From positions 1 through 64,000 of the forward strand of contig JBPOFK010000007.1 in NCBI GenBank assembly GCA_051252095.1: a DNA stretch of 64,000 bases, read 5' to 3'. The DNA is from GCA-2401735 sp051252095. GTDB lineage: Bacteria > Pseudomonadota > Gammaproteobacteria > Burkholderiales > Methylophilaceae. A program made the translations under genes and the position numbers. A model generated the notes under the pieces. That model was not told the origin of the DNA and ran no database searches. It saw nothing but the letters and a program-made list of their open reading frames with translations. The number at the start of each line of letters is the position of its first letter. Position 1 is the first letter of the stretch. Positions 8,915 to 17,696 of the stretch are shown here, one piece after another.

Positions 8915-9639
8915 TTAACTGTCGCGTCTCTAATTAATGCCTTCATCTCACGCACAGCATTATCCCAACCGACAAATAGCGCATGTGCGACAATTGCATG
9001 GCCAATATTTAGCTCTTCGATGCCTGGTAGCGCTGCGATTTTGTGTACATTATGGTTATGTAACCCATGGCCTGCATTGACTACTAAACCAAGTTTTAGC
9101 GCATAAGCTAGCGCATGTTTAATTTTTTCTAGTTCAGCTGTTTGCGCTGAACCAGTTATTGCATCAGCAAAAGCGCCTGTGTGTATCTCAATGACAGGTG
9201 CGCCAGCATTATGTGCAGCATCAATCTGTTCTATATCTGGTGCAATAAATAAGGAAACACGAATGCCCGCCTCTGTTAGCCTTTTTGTCGCAGCTGTCAC
9301 TTTATCAAAGTGGGCGATGACATCTAAACCACCTTCCGTTGTCCTTTCTTCTCTACGTTCAGGAACCATACAGACATCTTGTGGTGCAACATCTAGCGCA
9401 ATATCAATCATCTCATCGGTAACCGCACATTCTAAATTCATTTTTGTTTGCAGGAGTGGGCGTAGCGCATAAATGTCTGCATCTTGCATATGACGACGAT
9501 CTTCACGCAAGTGCAAAGTAATACTATCAGCACCTGATTGTTCTGCACGCAATGCAGCTTGTATCACGCTAGGATATTTCGTCCCCCTTGCTTCGCGCAG
9601 CGTAGCTACGTGATCAATATTAACGCCTAATTTCTTCAT
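8911..9639 (-). CDS. pdxJ: pyridoxine 5'-phosphate synthase
   Basis: A TIM-barrel enzyme of 242 residues making pyridoxine 5'-phosphate from 1-deoxyxylulose 5-phosphate and 3-amino-2-oxopropyl phosphate. LGVNIDHVATLREARGT at the N-terminus, ITLHLREDRRH near residue 40, the NLECAVTDEM segment and GHGLHNHNV near 195 are family signatures. It lies 36 bp after recO and overlaps acpS, so it belongs to the conserved rnc-era-recO-pdxJ-acpS cluster. Confidence 0.98.
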   Translation of the reverse strand: MKKLGVNIDHVATLREARGTKYPSVIQAALRAEQSGADSITLHLREDRRHMQDADIYALRPLLQTKMNLECAVTDEMIDIALDVAPQDVCMVPERREERTTEGGLDVIAHFDKVTAATKRLTEAGIRVSLFIAPDIEQIDAAHNAGAPVIEIHTGAFADAITGSAQTAELEKIKHALAYALKLGLVVNAGHGLHNHNVHKIAALPGIEELNIGHAIVAHALFVGWDNAVREMKALIRDATVK

Positions 9640-9675
9640 TTTTTAACTCACCTATTCGCTATTAATAAGTTAAGG

Positions 9676-10401
9676 CTATAAGCCTTGTAAATCAATCAGC
9701 AATTGCCTTGTATGCAATGGCTTATCACCTAAATAATGGGCCAACAGATAACGCATCAGTAATTTACTCTGCTGCTGTGTCTGTACACGACTATAATCAT
9801 CCTGCGCCATATCCAACAATGTTTGTCCAGCCAATACGATGCCATTTTTTGTGGCTGACAAGGCACAGGCACCATACTCCGCTTCATACCGATAATCACG
9901 ATTTGTGATAATTGGCTGATCATTTTCATCCTGCTGCAATGGTACTGCGTAACCCATTTCTTGCAACATTTTTAACTCAAAGCGTCTCAAATGTGAAGCT
10001 AAGTCTGCTCTTTTGGCAAGTGCCTTCAATGTTGATTGATAATAGGTAAATAATTGTTCATGCGCATCTTCTCTTGGCAGTAGGCGCAATAGCAATTCAT
10101 TCAAGTAAAAACCACACATGAGCGCCTCGCCTTGTAGCATTACCAAACTATCCGCCCAATCTAAACTATGCAACGTTTTCAGTTCATTTTTACCAGACCA
10201 TGTAGCAGATAACATTTGGAAAGATTGCAGCTGCCCTCGCATTGCAGAACGAGGTCTACGTGCACCCTTAGCTAATGTCGCGACACGTCCATGAGACTTT
10301 GTAAATAATTCAGCGACCAAGCTTGTTTCTTTAAATGCATAGGTATGTAAAACATAGACAGGCTGATTATCCTGACGATATTGATTGGATGAGCTTGCCA
10401 T
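9676..10401 (-). CDS. recO: DNA repair protein RecO
   Basis: The 241-residue protein has the RecO N-terminal OB fold (VYVLHTYAFKETSLVAELFTKSHGRVATLAKGARRP) and a helical C-terminal part. RecO works with RecR to load RecA on SSB-covered single-stranded DNA in the RecF pathway. The zinc-finger cysteines found in some RecO proteins are not present here, as in many Gram-negative members. It lies 2 bp after an unknown gene and in the era cluster. Confidence 0.95.
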   Translation of the reverse strand: MASSSNQYRQDNQPVYVLHTYAFKETSLVAELFTKSHGRVATLAKGARRPRSAMRGQLQSFQMLSATWSGKNELKTLHSLDWADSLVMLQGEALMCGFYLNELLLRLLPREDAHEQLFTYYQSTLKALAKRADLASHLRRFELKMLQEMGYAVPLQQDENDQPIITNRDYRYEAEYGACALSATKNGIVLAGQTLLDMAQDDYSRVQTQQQSKLLMRYLLAHYLGDKPLHTRQLLIDLQGL

Positions 10402-10403
10402 GG

Positions 10404-10856
10404 TTATTGGTATATATTTGCTAAGCTTTTTAAAGCCTCATCCTCCGCTTTTTCGATGAGTATTGGCACAACTACATCGTCATTTTCAGCAAAAATAATC
10501 ATGCCGTAACGAGTACCTATTTCTGCACTTTCTGGCGTAAACTTGCCAAAACCATACCGTGTATTGCGCAGAATCTGCCAAGTGCCTTTAGGCTCTAAAA
10601 ACTCAGGCTTGGCAAAATATCGTATCGCGTCATCTTGGTCAACTAGTGCCAAAGCATAGTCCTGTTGATCCGCCAAAATAACCCAGGCCATGTTGCCATC
10701 TTTGTCCGTATTCTTAAGTTGATATATAAACCACTCTTCATCTTCAAACACTAACTTAAAGAGGTTATTGATGCCCCCAGTTTTTTTATTCACTGCGTAG
10801 TAAACACCCTGATCATCTAAATCAATAGGCTTAACATTAAAGTCATTCATCACCAT
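10404..10856 (-). CDS. conserved-looking hypothetical protein between era and recO
   Basis: This 150-residue acidic protein has no signal peptide or membrane segment, and I do not recognise its family. It appears beta-rich with many aromatic residues (EDEEWFIYQLKN, MAWVILADQQDYALALVDQDD, GTWQILRNTRYGFGKF). It is inserted between era and recO with gaps of 21 and 2 bp, so it is clearly part of that operon. An in-frame ATG two codons later (10850) is also possible. Position suggests a role tied to ribosome maturation or DNA repair, but that is only guilt by association. Confidence 0.75.
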   Translation of the reverse strand: MVMNDFNVKPIDLDDQGVYYAVNKKTGGINNLFKLVFEDEEWFIYQLKNTDKDGNMAWVILADQQDYALALVDQDDAIRYFAKPEFLEPKGTWQILRNTRYGFGKFTPESAEIGTRYGMIIFAENDDVVVPILIEKAEDEALKSLANIYQ

Positions 10857-10877
10857 AGCTTATATTTAAAACCGTTT

Positions 10878-11762
10878 TCAATATCCTAAACTTTTTAGTG
10901 CCCTTTCATTGTCGGCCCAGCCACCTTTTACTTTTACCCAAGTTTCTAAGTAAACTTTACCACCAAATAGCTTTTCCATATCTTGACGCGCTTCTGTCGA
11001 AATCTGTTTTAGCTTATCGCCACGTTTACCGATAATCATCGGTTTTTGGCTGTCTTTATCAACAATAATGGCAGCAAATATACGGCGTAAATTTTTCACT
11101 GTTTCAAATTTTTCAATTTCAACCGCAATCGAATAGGGAATCTCATCTCCTAACAATCGGAATATCTTTTCACGGATCATCTCAGCGGCTAAAAAGCGTT
11201 CATTTTTATCTGTCAGCTCATCTTCTTCATAAACAGCTTCTTGCTCAGGCAACTGTGCTCTCGTTGCTTCTAGCAAGTCATCTAAATGTAAATTTTTCTT
11301 TGCACTGACCGGCACAATACTGACAAACGGATGCAGTAAGTCAAAATCTTGGATTAATGGTAATAAGTTGTTTTTATCGCCCATCAGGTCAGCTTTATTC
11401 ACCACCAAAATAACAGGTTTATTTTTTGGTAACAAGCGCAGGACTTTTTCATCAGCTTCACCTAGCTTCATGGGTTCAATCACAAACAACACCACATCTA
11501 CTTCATTGAGTACTTGTGTAACCGTTTTGTTCAATGATTTATTCAGTGCGTTTAAATGCTTTTGCTGGAAGCCCGGCGTGTCAACAAAGATAAACTGCGT
11601 CTCTTTGGTAGTATGGATGCCAAGCAATCGATGCCGTGTGGTTTGCGCTTTGCGAGAAGTAATTGCTAGTTTCAAACCGAGTATGTGATTTAACAGTGTT
11701 GACTTCCCAACGTTAGGCCTTCCGACGATAGCAACTGTTCCACATCTAAAATTTTCTGTCAT
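10878..11762 (-). CDS. era: GTPase Era
   Basis: A 294-residue GTPase with the G1 motif GRPNVGKST near residue 15, G3 DTPGF near 60, G4 NKAD near 125 and a C-terminal KH domain (MIIGKRGDKLKQISTEAR). It binds the 3' end of 16S rRNA and assists 30S maturation, linked to the membrane and cell-cycle progress. It overlaps rnc by 4 bp, the usual rnc-era coupling. Confidence 0.98.
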   Translation of the reverse strand: MTENFRCGTVAIVGRPNVGKSTLLNHILGLKLAITSRKAQTTRHRLLGIHTTKETQFIFVDTPGFQQKHLNALNKSLNKTVTQVLNEVDVVLFVIEPMKLGEADEKVLRLLPKNKPVILVVNKADLMGDKNNLLPLIQDFDLLHPFVSIVPVSAKKNLHLDDLLEATRAQLPEQEAVYEEDELTDKNERFLAAEMIREKIFRLLGDEIPYSIAVEIEKFETVKNLRRIFAAIIVDKDSQKPMIIGKRGDKLKQISTEARQDMEKLFGGKVYLETWVKVKGGWADNERALKSLGY

Positions 11763-12442
11763 TTTGATTGTATACTTTTTAATATTTGATTGAGCGCTAT
11801 TTTTGCAGCCTGCTGCTCTGCATTACGCCGGCTCGTCCCCTCACCTAACGTTGAAATATTGAGCTTTTTTATGACACATGTCACGCTAAATGTTTGGGCA
11901 TGCGCTTCGCCTTCAATTGAACTAACATCATAACTGGGCAGATCGATTTTCTTACTTTGCAGATACTCCTGCAACTTAGATTTTGCATCCTTATCAATCA
12001 CTTTAGGGTTGATATTGTCTAGCTTGTCAGCATACAACTGGAGCACCATTGTTTGTGCAGATGAAAAACCACCATCTAAATAAGTAGCACCAATAACAGC
12101 TTCTAATGCATCAGATAAAATTGAAGGCCTGCGCCAACCTGCACTTTTAAGCTCACCCTCTCCAAGACTGAGCAAGTCTCCTAGGTTAAACCCTAGTGCA
12201 ATTTCAAATAAAGTTGCTTCTTTGACGAGTTGTGCTCGCAGGCGACTTAAGTCACCTTCTGATAAATTTGGAAAACGCTGGAATAGTTGATCTGCCACAA
12301 TAAAGTTGAGTACACCATCACCTAAAAATTCTAGGCGCTCGTTATTATGACTCCCGTAACTTCGATGTGTCAGCGCTTGTTTTAATAAATCTTGTTTTTT
12401 AAAATGGTATCCGAGCCGCTTTTGCAGGCTATTCAACTGCAT
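11759..12442 (-). CDS. rnc: ribonuclease III
   Basis: A 227-residue double-strand-specific endoribonuclease. The catalytic signature ERLEFLGDGVLNFIVAD is at about residues 35-51, with the second acidic site DALEAVIGATYLDGG near 110, and a C-terminal dsRNA-binding domain follows from about 150. It processes rRNA precursors and structured mRNAs. It starts 6 bp after the DUF4845 gene and overlaps era, so it is in the lepA-lepB-rnc-era series. Confidence 0.98.
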   Translation of the reverse strand: MQLNSLQKRLGYHFKKQDLLKQALTHRSYGSHNNERLEFLGDGVLNFIVADQLFQRFPNLSEGDLSRLRAQLVKEATLFEIALGFNLGDLLSLGEGELKSAGWRRPSILSDALEAVIGATYLDGGFSSAQTMVLQLYADKLDNINPKVIDKDAKSKLQEYLQSKKIDLPSYDVSSIEGEAHAQTFSVTCVIKKLNISTLGEGTSRRNAEQQAAKIALNQILKSIQSK

Positions 12443-12448
12443 AAACGC

Positions 12449-12811
12449 CTACTTTTCTGTCGACGCTTTAAAATCCATCAAAGCACTTAAGTTGAAAGCT
12501 AAAGGCGTAACGACCTCATATTGCACAGAGACTACATTTTTACCACTTACATCTTTGCTAAACACCAAGTCTTTGCTATTTACCACAGTCACATAACCAG
12601 TACTCGCATTTTTATCAAATGCTTCCATGATTTCCTTTTTACTCATACTATCAAACTCAGGCTTGCTGCCTATGTTATTGATAATTTTCTTCACCCCAGA
12701 GAACTCAATATATGCAGGTACAATTTTGACACCTGCTAGTAAGAGGGAAATTGCAATCACAGCAATAATAACAAACCCTAAAAAAGTCATGCCTGCTTGT
12801 TTTTTCAACAT
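12449..12811 (-). CDS. DUF4845 family membrane protein
   Basis: The 120-residue protein has one N-terminal membrane segment preceded by KKQAGMTFLGF, which recalls the type IV pilin-like GMT(F/L) opening of the DUF4845 family; a periplasmic domain follows. The family is nearly always found between lepB and rnc in beta- and gammaproteobacteria, as here (15 bp after lepB, 6 bp before rnc). Its function is not established; a role in signal peptidase or envelope biology is suggested only by context. Confidence 0.88.
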   Translation of the reverse strand: MLKKQAGMTFLGFVIIAVIAISLLLAGVKIVPAYIEFSGVKKIINNIGSKPEFDSMSKKEIMEAFDKNASTGYVTVVNSKDLVFSKDVSGKNVVSVQYEVVTPLAFNLSALMDFKASTEK

Positions 12812-12826
12812 ACTAATCTCCTGAAC

Positions 12827-13669
12827 TTAATGAATCGAGTTACCAATCCTGCCAAACTCATCAAAATTAAACCAAATAAAGAACGCTTTGCCGACTAAAT
12901 TTCGATTAGGTACAAATCCCCAGACGCGACTGTCTGAGCTGTTATCTCGGTTATCACCCATTGCAAAATAGTGTCCCTCAGGTACAACAACTGTTTCGCC
13001 ATTCAAAAATTGATCTCCTATTGAGCCTGATTGGTAACGACTATTCGGGATATCATATATAAGGATATCATGCTCTACTTGACCTAGCTGCTCGTGCAAA
13101 CGCCGCGCTTTGATAATGCTTTGGTCTTGATCGATGTAATCTGAATCTTCCGAGAAGGCAACATCTAAAGCTTCACCGTTAATGACCAACCGCTTGTTTT
13201 GATATTGAATTTTGTCCCCTGGTAAGCCAACAATTCTTTTTATGTAATCAATTTTTGGGTTAGGTGGAAAATGAAACACAGCCACATCGCCACGTTTTGG
13301 CTGACTAATATCCAGAAATACAGTATTCAGAACAGGCAACCTTAAACCGTAAGTAAATTTATTGACCAAAATGTAATCCCCAGCCAGTAATGTTGGCATC
13401 ATAGAACCTGATGGGATTTTAAATGGCTCTGCTATAAACGAGCGAATAATAAAAACAAGTAAAATGACAGGGAAAAAACTTTTCGCGTACTCAACTGTTG
13501 TAGGGTCCTCTGATCCTTTAGGGCGTTTTTTCTGAAAAAACAAATAATCTACAAGCCAAATGAGACCCGTCAGCAACAATATCAGCAGCATGAATAATGG
13601 GAAGCCTATAATACTGAAATATACCCCTGCCAGACCCAATAAAATCAAGCCAAAAAACAACCACTCCAT
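12827..13669 (-). CDS. lepB: signal peptidase I
   Basis: The 280-residue inner-membrane serine protease removes signal peptides from exported proteins. Two N-terminal membrane segments (about 3-20 and 23-45) precede a third hydrophobic stretch near 66-82. The catalytic Ser89 lies in PSGSMMPTLL and the general base Lys144 in YIKRIVGLPGD; the GDNRDNSSDSRVWG box is also present. Its start overlaps the lepA stop by one base, the classical lepA-lepB pair. Confidence 0.98.
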   Translation of the reverse strand: MEWLFFGLILLGLAGVYFSIIGFPLFMLLILLLTGLIWLVDYLFFQKKRPKGSEDPTTVEYAKSFFPVILLVFIIRSFIAEPFKIPSGSMMPTLLAGDYILVNKFTYGLRLPVLNTVFLDISQPKRGDVAVFHFPPNPKIDYIKRIVGLPGDKIQYQNKRLVINGEALDVAFSEDSDYIDQDQSIIKARRLHEQLGQVEHDILIYDIPNSRYQSGSIGDQFLNGETVVVPEGHYFAMGDNRDNSSDSRVWGFVPNRNLVGKAFFIWFNFDEFGRIGNSIH

Positions 13670-15462
13670 TATTTGTCCTCTACTCTTAAAATAGCTAAAA
13701 AAGCTTCTTGAGGAATTTCTACATTGCCAACTTGCTTCATCCGTTTTTTACCTTCTTTTTGCTTTTCTAATAATTTACGTTTCCGACTGACATCGCCACC
13801 ATAACACTTTGCCAATACGTTTTTGCGCATTGCTTTAACGGTCTCCCGCGCAATAATGTTTGCGCCAATTGCAGCTTGAATGGCAATATCAAACATTTGC
13901 CGTGGAATTAATTCACGCATCTTAGCAGCCACTTCCCTGCCACGATATACACTATTTGCGCGATGCGTAATCATACTCAGTGAATCCACACGCTCGCCAT
14001 TCACCATAATATCAAGTTTTACCAAATCTGCTGCACGAAACGCTAAAAATTCATAATCCATTGAAGCATACCCACGGGATACGGACTTTAATCGATCAAA
14101 AAAATCGAGTACCACTTCATTCAAAGGCATTTCGTAACTTAACATGACTTGACGCCCCATGTATTGCATATTGCGTTGTATACCACGCTTATTGTTACAT
14201 AAAGTCATCACAGGACCGACATAATCTTGCGGCATTAATAAATTAACGGTAATAATTGGCTCCCTGACTTCCTCTATCATCGAAGGCTCTGGCAACCGAG
14301 ATGGATTTTCTATTTGTAGCACATCCCCATTCTTCAACAGTAACTCATAAACCACAGTAGGTGCGGTTGTGATTAGATCCATATCATACTCACGCTCGAG
14401 CCGCTCTTGTACGATTTCCATATGCAGGAGCCCTAAAAAACCACACCTAAATCCAAAACCCAATGCTGTGGAATTTTCTGGTTCAAATAATAAGCTGGCA
14501 TCATTTAAGCGCAACTTTTCTAATGCCGTTCGTAGCGCTTCAAACTGATTGGATTCAACAGGATACAAACCAGCAAATACTTGTGGCTTTACCTCTTTAA
14601 AACCGCCTAAAGGTGATTTTGCAGGGTTATCGACCAACGTAATCGTGTCTCCAACTTTGGCAGCCGCAAGCTCTTTGATACCTGCAATAACGAATCCTAC
14701 TTCACCCGCTGATAGCGATGGCTTTTGTACTGATTTTGGAGTAAACACACCAACCTGCTCACACAAATGTTGGGACCCACCTGCCATCAATTTAAATTTT
14801 GACTTAGGCTTAAGCTCACCATCAACAATACGCACGAGCATGACCACACCAACATAATTATCAAACCAAGCATCAATCACTAATGCTTTAAGTGGTGCAC
14901 TAGCATCCCCTTTGGGTGGTGGTACTTTGGCGATGACAGCTTCTAGTACATCACGTACACCTAGGCCTGTTTTAGCCGAACACTGTACTGCGTCTTTTGC
15001 ATCAATACCAATGACATCCTCAATTTCGTTCATCACGCGGTCCGGCTCAGCAGAAGGCAAGTCAATTTTATTCAACACTGCGGTGACTTCAACACCCAAA
15101 TCAATTGCGGTGTAACAGTTAGCGACGCTTTGTGCTTCCACTCCTTGGCTTGCATCTACCACAAGCAAAGCACCCTCACATGCAGAAAGCGATCGGCTCA
15201 CCTCGTAACTAAAGTCGACATGACCAGGCGTATCAATCAGGTTTAAATAGTAAACCTGACCATCATCCGCTTTATATTCCAAAGTGGCTGTTTGTGCCTT
15301 AATTGTGATGCCTCGTTCTCGCTCTATATCCATACTATCGAGCACTTGTGCTTCCATTTCACGATCTTGCAAACCACCACACAAATGAATAATACGGTCT
15401 GCTAATGTCGATTTACCATGGTCGATGTGCGCGATGATAGAGAAGTTACGAATGTTTTTCAT
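13669..15462 (-). CDS. lepA: elongation factor 4 (LepA)
   Basis: A 597-residue translational GTPase that back-translocates or remodels stalled ribosomes and influences initiation. The G1 motif AHIDHGKSTL is at residues 9-18, DTPGHVDFSYE and NKIDLPSA follow, and the LepA-specific C-terminal domain ends with the basic RKRKLLEKQKEGKKRMK. I start at the ATG at 15462 because MKNIRNFSIIAHIDHGK is the conserved opening; the frame extends eight codons further to a TTG. Confidence 0.97.
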   Translation of the reverse strand: MKNIRNFSIIAHIDHGKSTLADRIIHLCGGLQDREMEAQVLDSMDIERERGITIKAQTATLEYKADDGQVYYLNLIDTPGHVDFSYEVSRSLSACEGALLVVDASQGVEAQSVANCYTAIDLGVEVTAVLNKIDLPSAEPDRVMNEIEDVIGIDAKDAVQCSAKTGLGVRDVLEAVIAKVPPPKGDASAPLKALVIDAWFDNYVGVVMLVRIVDGELKPKSKFKLMAGGSQHLCEQVGVFTPKSVQKPSLSAGEVGFVIAGIKELAAAKVGDTITLVDNPAKSPLGGFKEVKPQVFAGLYPVESNQFEALRTALEKLRLNDASLLFEPENSTALGFGFRCGFLGLLHMEIVQERLEREYDMDLITTAPTVVYELLLKNGDVLQIENPSRLPEPSMIEEVREPIITVNLLMPQDYVGPVMTLCNNKRGIQRNMQYMGRQVMLSYEMPLNEVVLDFFDRLKSVSRGYASMDYEFLAFRAADLVKLDIMVNGERVDSLSMITHRANSVYRGREVAAKMRELIPRQMFDIAIQAAIGANIIARETVKAMRKNVLAKCYGGDVSRKRKLLEKQKEGKKRMKQVGNVEIPQEAFLAILRVEDK

Positions 15463-15725
15463 ATAGATTTCAAGCTTTACAAACAAATAAAGCGCACAGA
15501 GCGCTCTTTTTCAATTGTCGTGATTTTACTACAAATGCTTGATTGATTTGTAATTAATTATCACCACTAAGTAGCCAAGATCTTCTAAATCAAGATGATT
15601 TTTTAGGCAGTTTATCTAGTTGTTATGCACATGAATTTTAAAATAAACATACTCTAGCAACATAACAATCACCCAATTATATTCAGCTAAAATCTTAGCA
15701 GGGCATAGAAATAGAAGCATCAATC
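15463..15725. other. intergenic region between lepA and degP
   Basis: About 260 bp of AT-rich sequence without a convincing gene. It must hold the lepA promoter on the minus strand, but I see only a weak TAAAAT -10 candidate. A short AGCGC-TCTGT-GCGCT hairpin falls in the putative lepA leader, near 15490-15506. Nothing else is recognised. Confidence 0.5.
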
Positions 15726-15756
15726 AAAAAAGCCTACGTTTAAACGTAGGCTTTTA
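15726..15756 (-). terminator. terminator after the rpoE-rse-degP operon
   Basis: A perfect inverted repeat, AAAGCCTACGTTT with AAACGTAGGCTTT (15729-15754), is flanked by T runs in the minus direction. It starts 11 bp after the degP stop and isolates lepA from the sigma-E operon. Confidence 0.9.
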
Positions 15757-15767
15757 TATGAGAACTA

Positions 15768-17189
15768 TTATTTATCAATTTTTATCGGCACATAGAGTGT
15801 ACTATCGCCTCGCTGAACCAATACTGCGACTGTTTTCCCTTTTCCAACAGCATTAATTTGTTTATTAAACGCATCTACACTCTGTGACTCACTATTATTG
15901 AGCCCTAATATTACATCGCCTCTTCTGATTCCTGCTTCAGCGGCAACGCCAGTACTATTAATCACTAAGAGCCCATTTTTGCCGTTTAATTTTTTCTGTT
16001 GCTGTGGGGTTAGCTCTTTGAGTGTTAATCCGATTCTATTCGCCTCTTCAGTTTCAGGCGCCTTACTATTACTTTCCGCAACCTGAATATCTTCTGTTGG
16101 CATTTCACCAATACGGAAATTGAGTGTCTTCATACGGCCTTTGCGCAATACGACTACATCAATTAACTTACTCGGTTTTGTCATACCAACGACACGAGGT
16201 AAATCGCTAGATGTTAATATCGGACTTCCATCAAACTTGATAATAACATCGCCTACTTCCAATCCACCTTTGTCAGCGGGACTTCCTTTTTCAACACCTG
16301 CAATTAATGCGCCATTGGTATTTTTCATTCCAAAAGAGTCCGCCAGTTCTTTTGTTAACTCTTGAATAGCAACACCTAGCCATCCACGTGTTACCTTACC
16401 AGTCTCTTTCAATTGATTTGAAATATTAATGGCAACATCAATCGGTATACTAAATGAAAGCCCCATTGAACCACCACTGCGACTATAAATTTGCGAATTG
16501 ACGCCAACAACTTCACCAGATAAGTTAAATAAAGGTCCACCTGAGTTGCCTGGGTTAATTGCCACATCTGTTTGGATAAATGGCACATAGTTTTCTTGTG
16601 GTAATGCACGGCCTTTTGCACTCACAATCCCCGCTGTCATTGTATTTTCCAGTCCAAATGGAGAACCAATCGCGGCAACCCATTCACCTACTTTAAGTTT
16701 TTCAGGGTCACCTATGGTTACTTTGGGTAAGTTTGTTGCATCTATTTTAATCAGTGCAACGTCCGTACGCTTATCTGCGCCAATGATTTTCGCTTTAAAC
16801 TCTCGCTTATCAGACAATTTAACGAGCACTTCATCAGCAGCACTCACCACATGCGCATTCGTGAGAATGTAACCATCACTACTGATAATAAAACCAGAAC
16901 CGAGTGATTGAGATTTATATTCCTGAGGTCCTTGTTGATTAGGAATGCCAGGGAAACCAGGAATGCCAAAACGCTTGAAGAACTCCTGCAAGTTTTCATC
17001 ATATGGCATTCCCTGAAATGGAGCACCACCACGCTGCATGACTTGTGTAATGCTGATATTAACAACTGCTGGACCTTGCTTTTCTGCTAGCACTGTAAAG
17101 TCTGGCAATCCAGTCACGTAGGCGTGCGTTATTGGTAAAAAACTAATAGAAAAAACGAAAACAATCGCTGATATAAACTTACTCAACAT
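15768..17189 (-). CDS. mucD: periplasmic Do-family serine protease (DegP/MucD)
   Basis: The 473-residue protein has a signal peptide (about residues 1-23), a trypsin-like domain with the catalytic triad His113 (TNAHVV), Asp143 (RTDVALIKI) and Ser216 (GNSGGPL), and two PDZ domains. It degrades or refolds misfolded envelope proteins. It is the last gene of the rpoE-rseA-rseB-rseC operon, 15 bp after rseC, matching the mucD position in the algU-mucABCD operon of pseudomonads. Whether it is closer to DegP or DegQ cannot be decided from the sequence alone. Confidence 0.96.
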   Translation of the reverse strand: MLSKFISAIVFVFSISFLPITHAYVTGLPDFTVLAEKQGPAVVNISITQVMQRGGAPFQGMPYDENLQEFFKRFGIPGFPGIPNQQGPQEYKSQSLGSGFIISSDGYILTNAHVVSAADEVLVKLSDKREFKAKIIGADKRTDVALIKIDATNLPKVTIGDPEKLKVGEWVAAIGSPFGLENTMTAGIVSAKGRALPQENYVPFIQTDVAINPGNSGGPLFNLSGEVVGVNSQIYSRSGGSMGLSFSIPIDVAINISNQLKETGKVTRGWLGVAIQELTKELADSFGMKNTNGALIAGVEKGSPADKGGLEVGDVIIKFDGSPILTSSDLPRVVGMTKPSKLIDVVVLRKGRMKTLNFRIGEMPTEDIQVAESNSKAPETEEANRIGLTLKELTPQQQKKLNGKNGLLVINSTGVAAEAGIRRGDVILGLNNSESQSVDAFNKQINAVGKGKTVAVLVQRGDSTLYVPIKIDK

Positions 17190-17204
17190 TTAACGACCTC
17201 TACC

Positions 17205-17687
17205 TTATTGAAATTTAACTGATATATCTTCTTGCCCTACAACATCTAAGCGCAAGATTTTGGGTTGGTGCTTTTGATAGTATAAGTGACCGGTTGTATG
17301 GCCTTTGAGCCAAAGAAAACCAATAACCAAACCTGAAAAAGCACCTAACATTTGTGCACCATCAGAATCATAGACCTGTGACATTAATATGGTGCCAATG
17401 AACATTGTTGCAAGAGGCAACATATATAAAAGCAATGCGCTTTTCATTAATGCATTTTCATCAATGCCAATGATGACATTTTGTCCAACTTGCGCGTTGA
17501 TGACATTCTGCGCTTTAAAACTGGTGGTTTTGTGTGCAAATATCTTGCCCCAAATCGCGTTGCCACAACCTTGCGTTTTGCCGCACAGTCCGCAAGCCGT
17601 TTTTTGCACAACCTCTATGGTTGCTACTGGTGCATCATTTTGGTCACCATCCTCAGTACTCAGAATAACGGCGTGTTGCTCTATCAT
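17205..17687 (-). CDS. rseC: RseC/MucC family membrane protein
   Basis: The 160-residue protein has two adjacent membrane segments (about residues 82-98 and 108-127) and an N-terminal cysteine cluster, CGLCGKTQGCG, at about 32-42. That is the RseC/MucC layout, a family tied to sigma-E control and to reduction of the SoxR iron-sulfur cluster. It lies 9 bp after rseB. The cysteine cluster may bind a metal or redox cofactor; its exact role is not settled. Confidence 0.9.
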   Translation of the reverse strand: MIEQHAVILSTEDGDQNDAPVATIEVVQKTACGLCGKTQGCGNAIWGKIFAHKTTSFKAQNVINAQVGQNVIIGIDENALMKSALLLYMLPLATMFIGTILMSQVYDSDGAQMLGAFSGLVIGFLWLKGHTTGHLYYQKHQPKILRLDVVGQEDISVKFQ

Positions 17688-17696
17688 GCTATCGAC

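Noticed and set aside
15485..15510. Attenuator or riboswitch in the lepA leader
   Set aside because: Only a 5-bp hairpin is seen, with no terminator or known riboswitch core.
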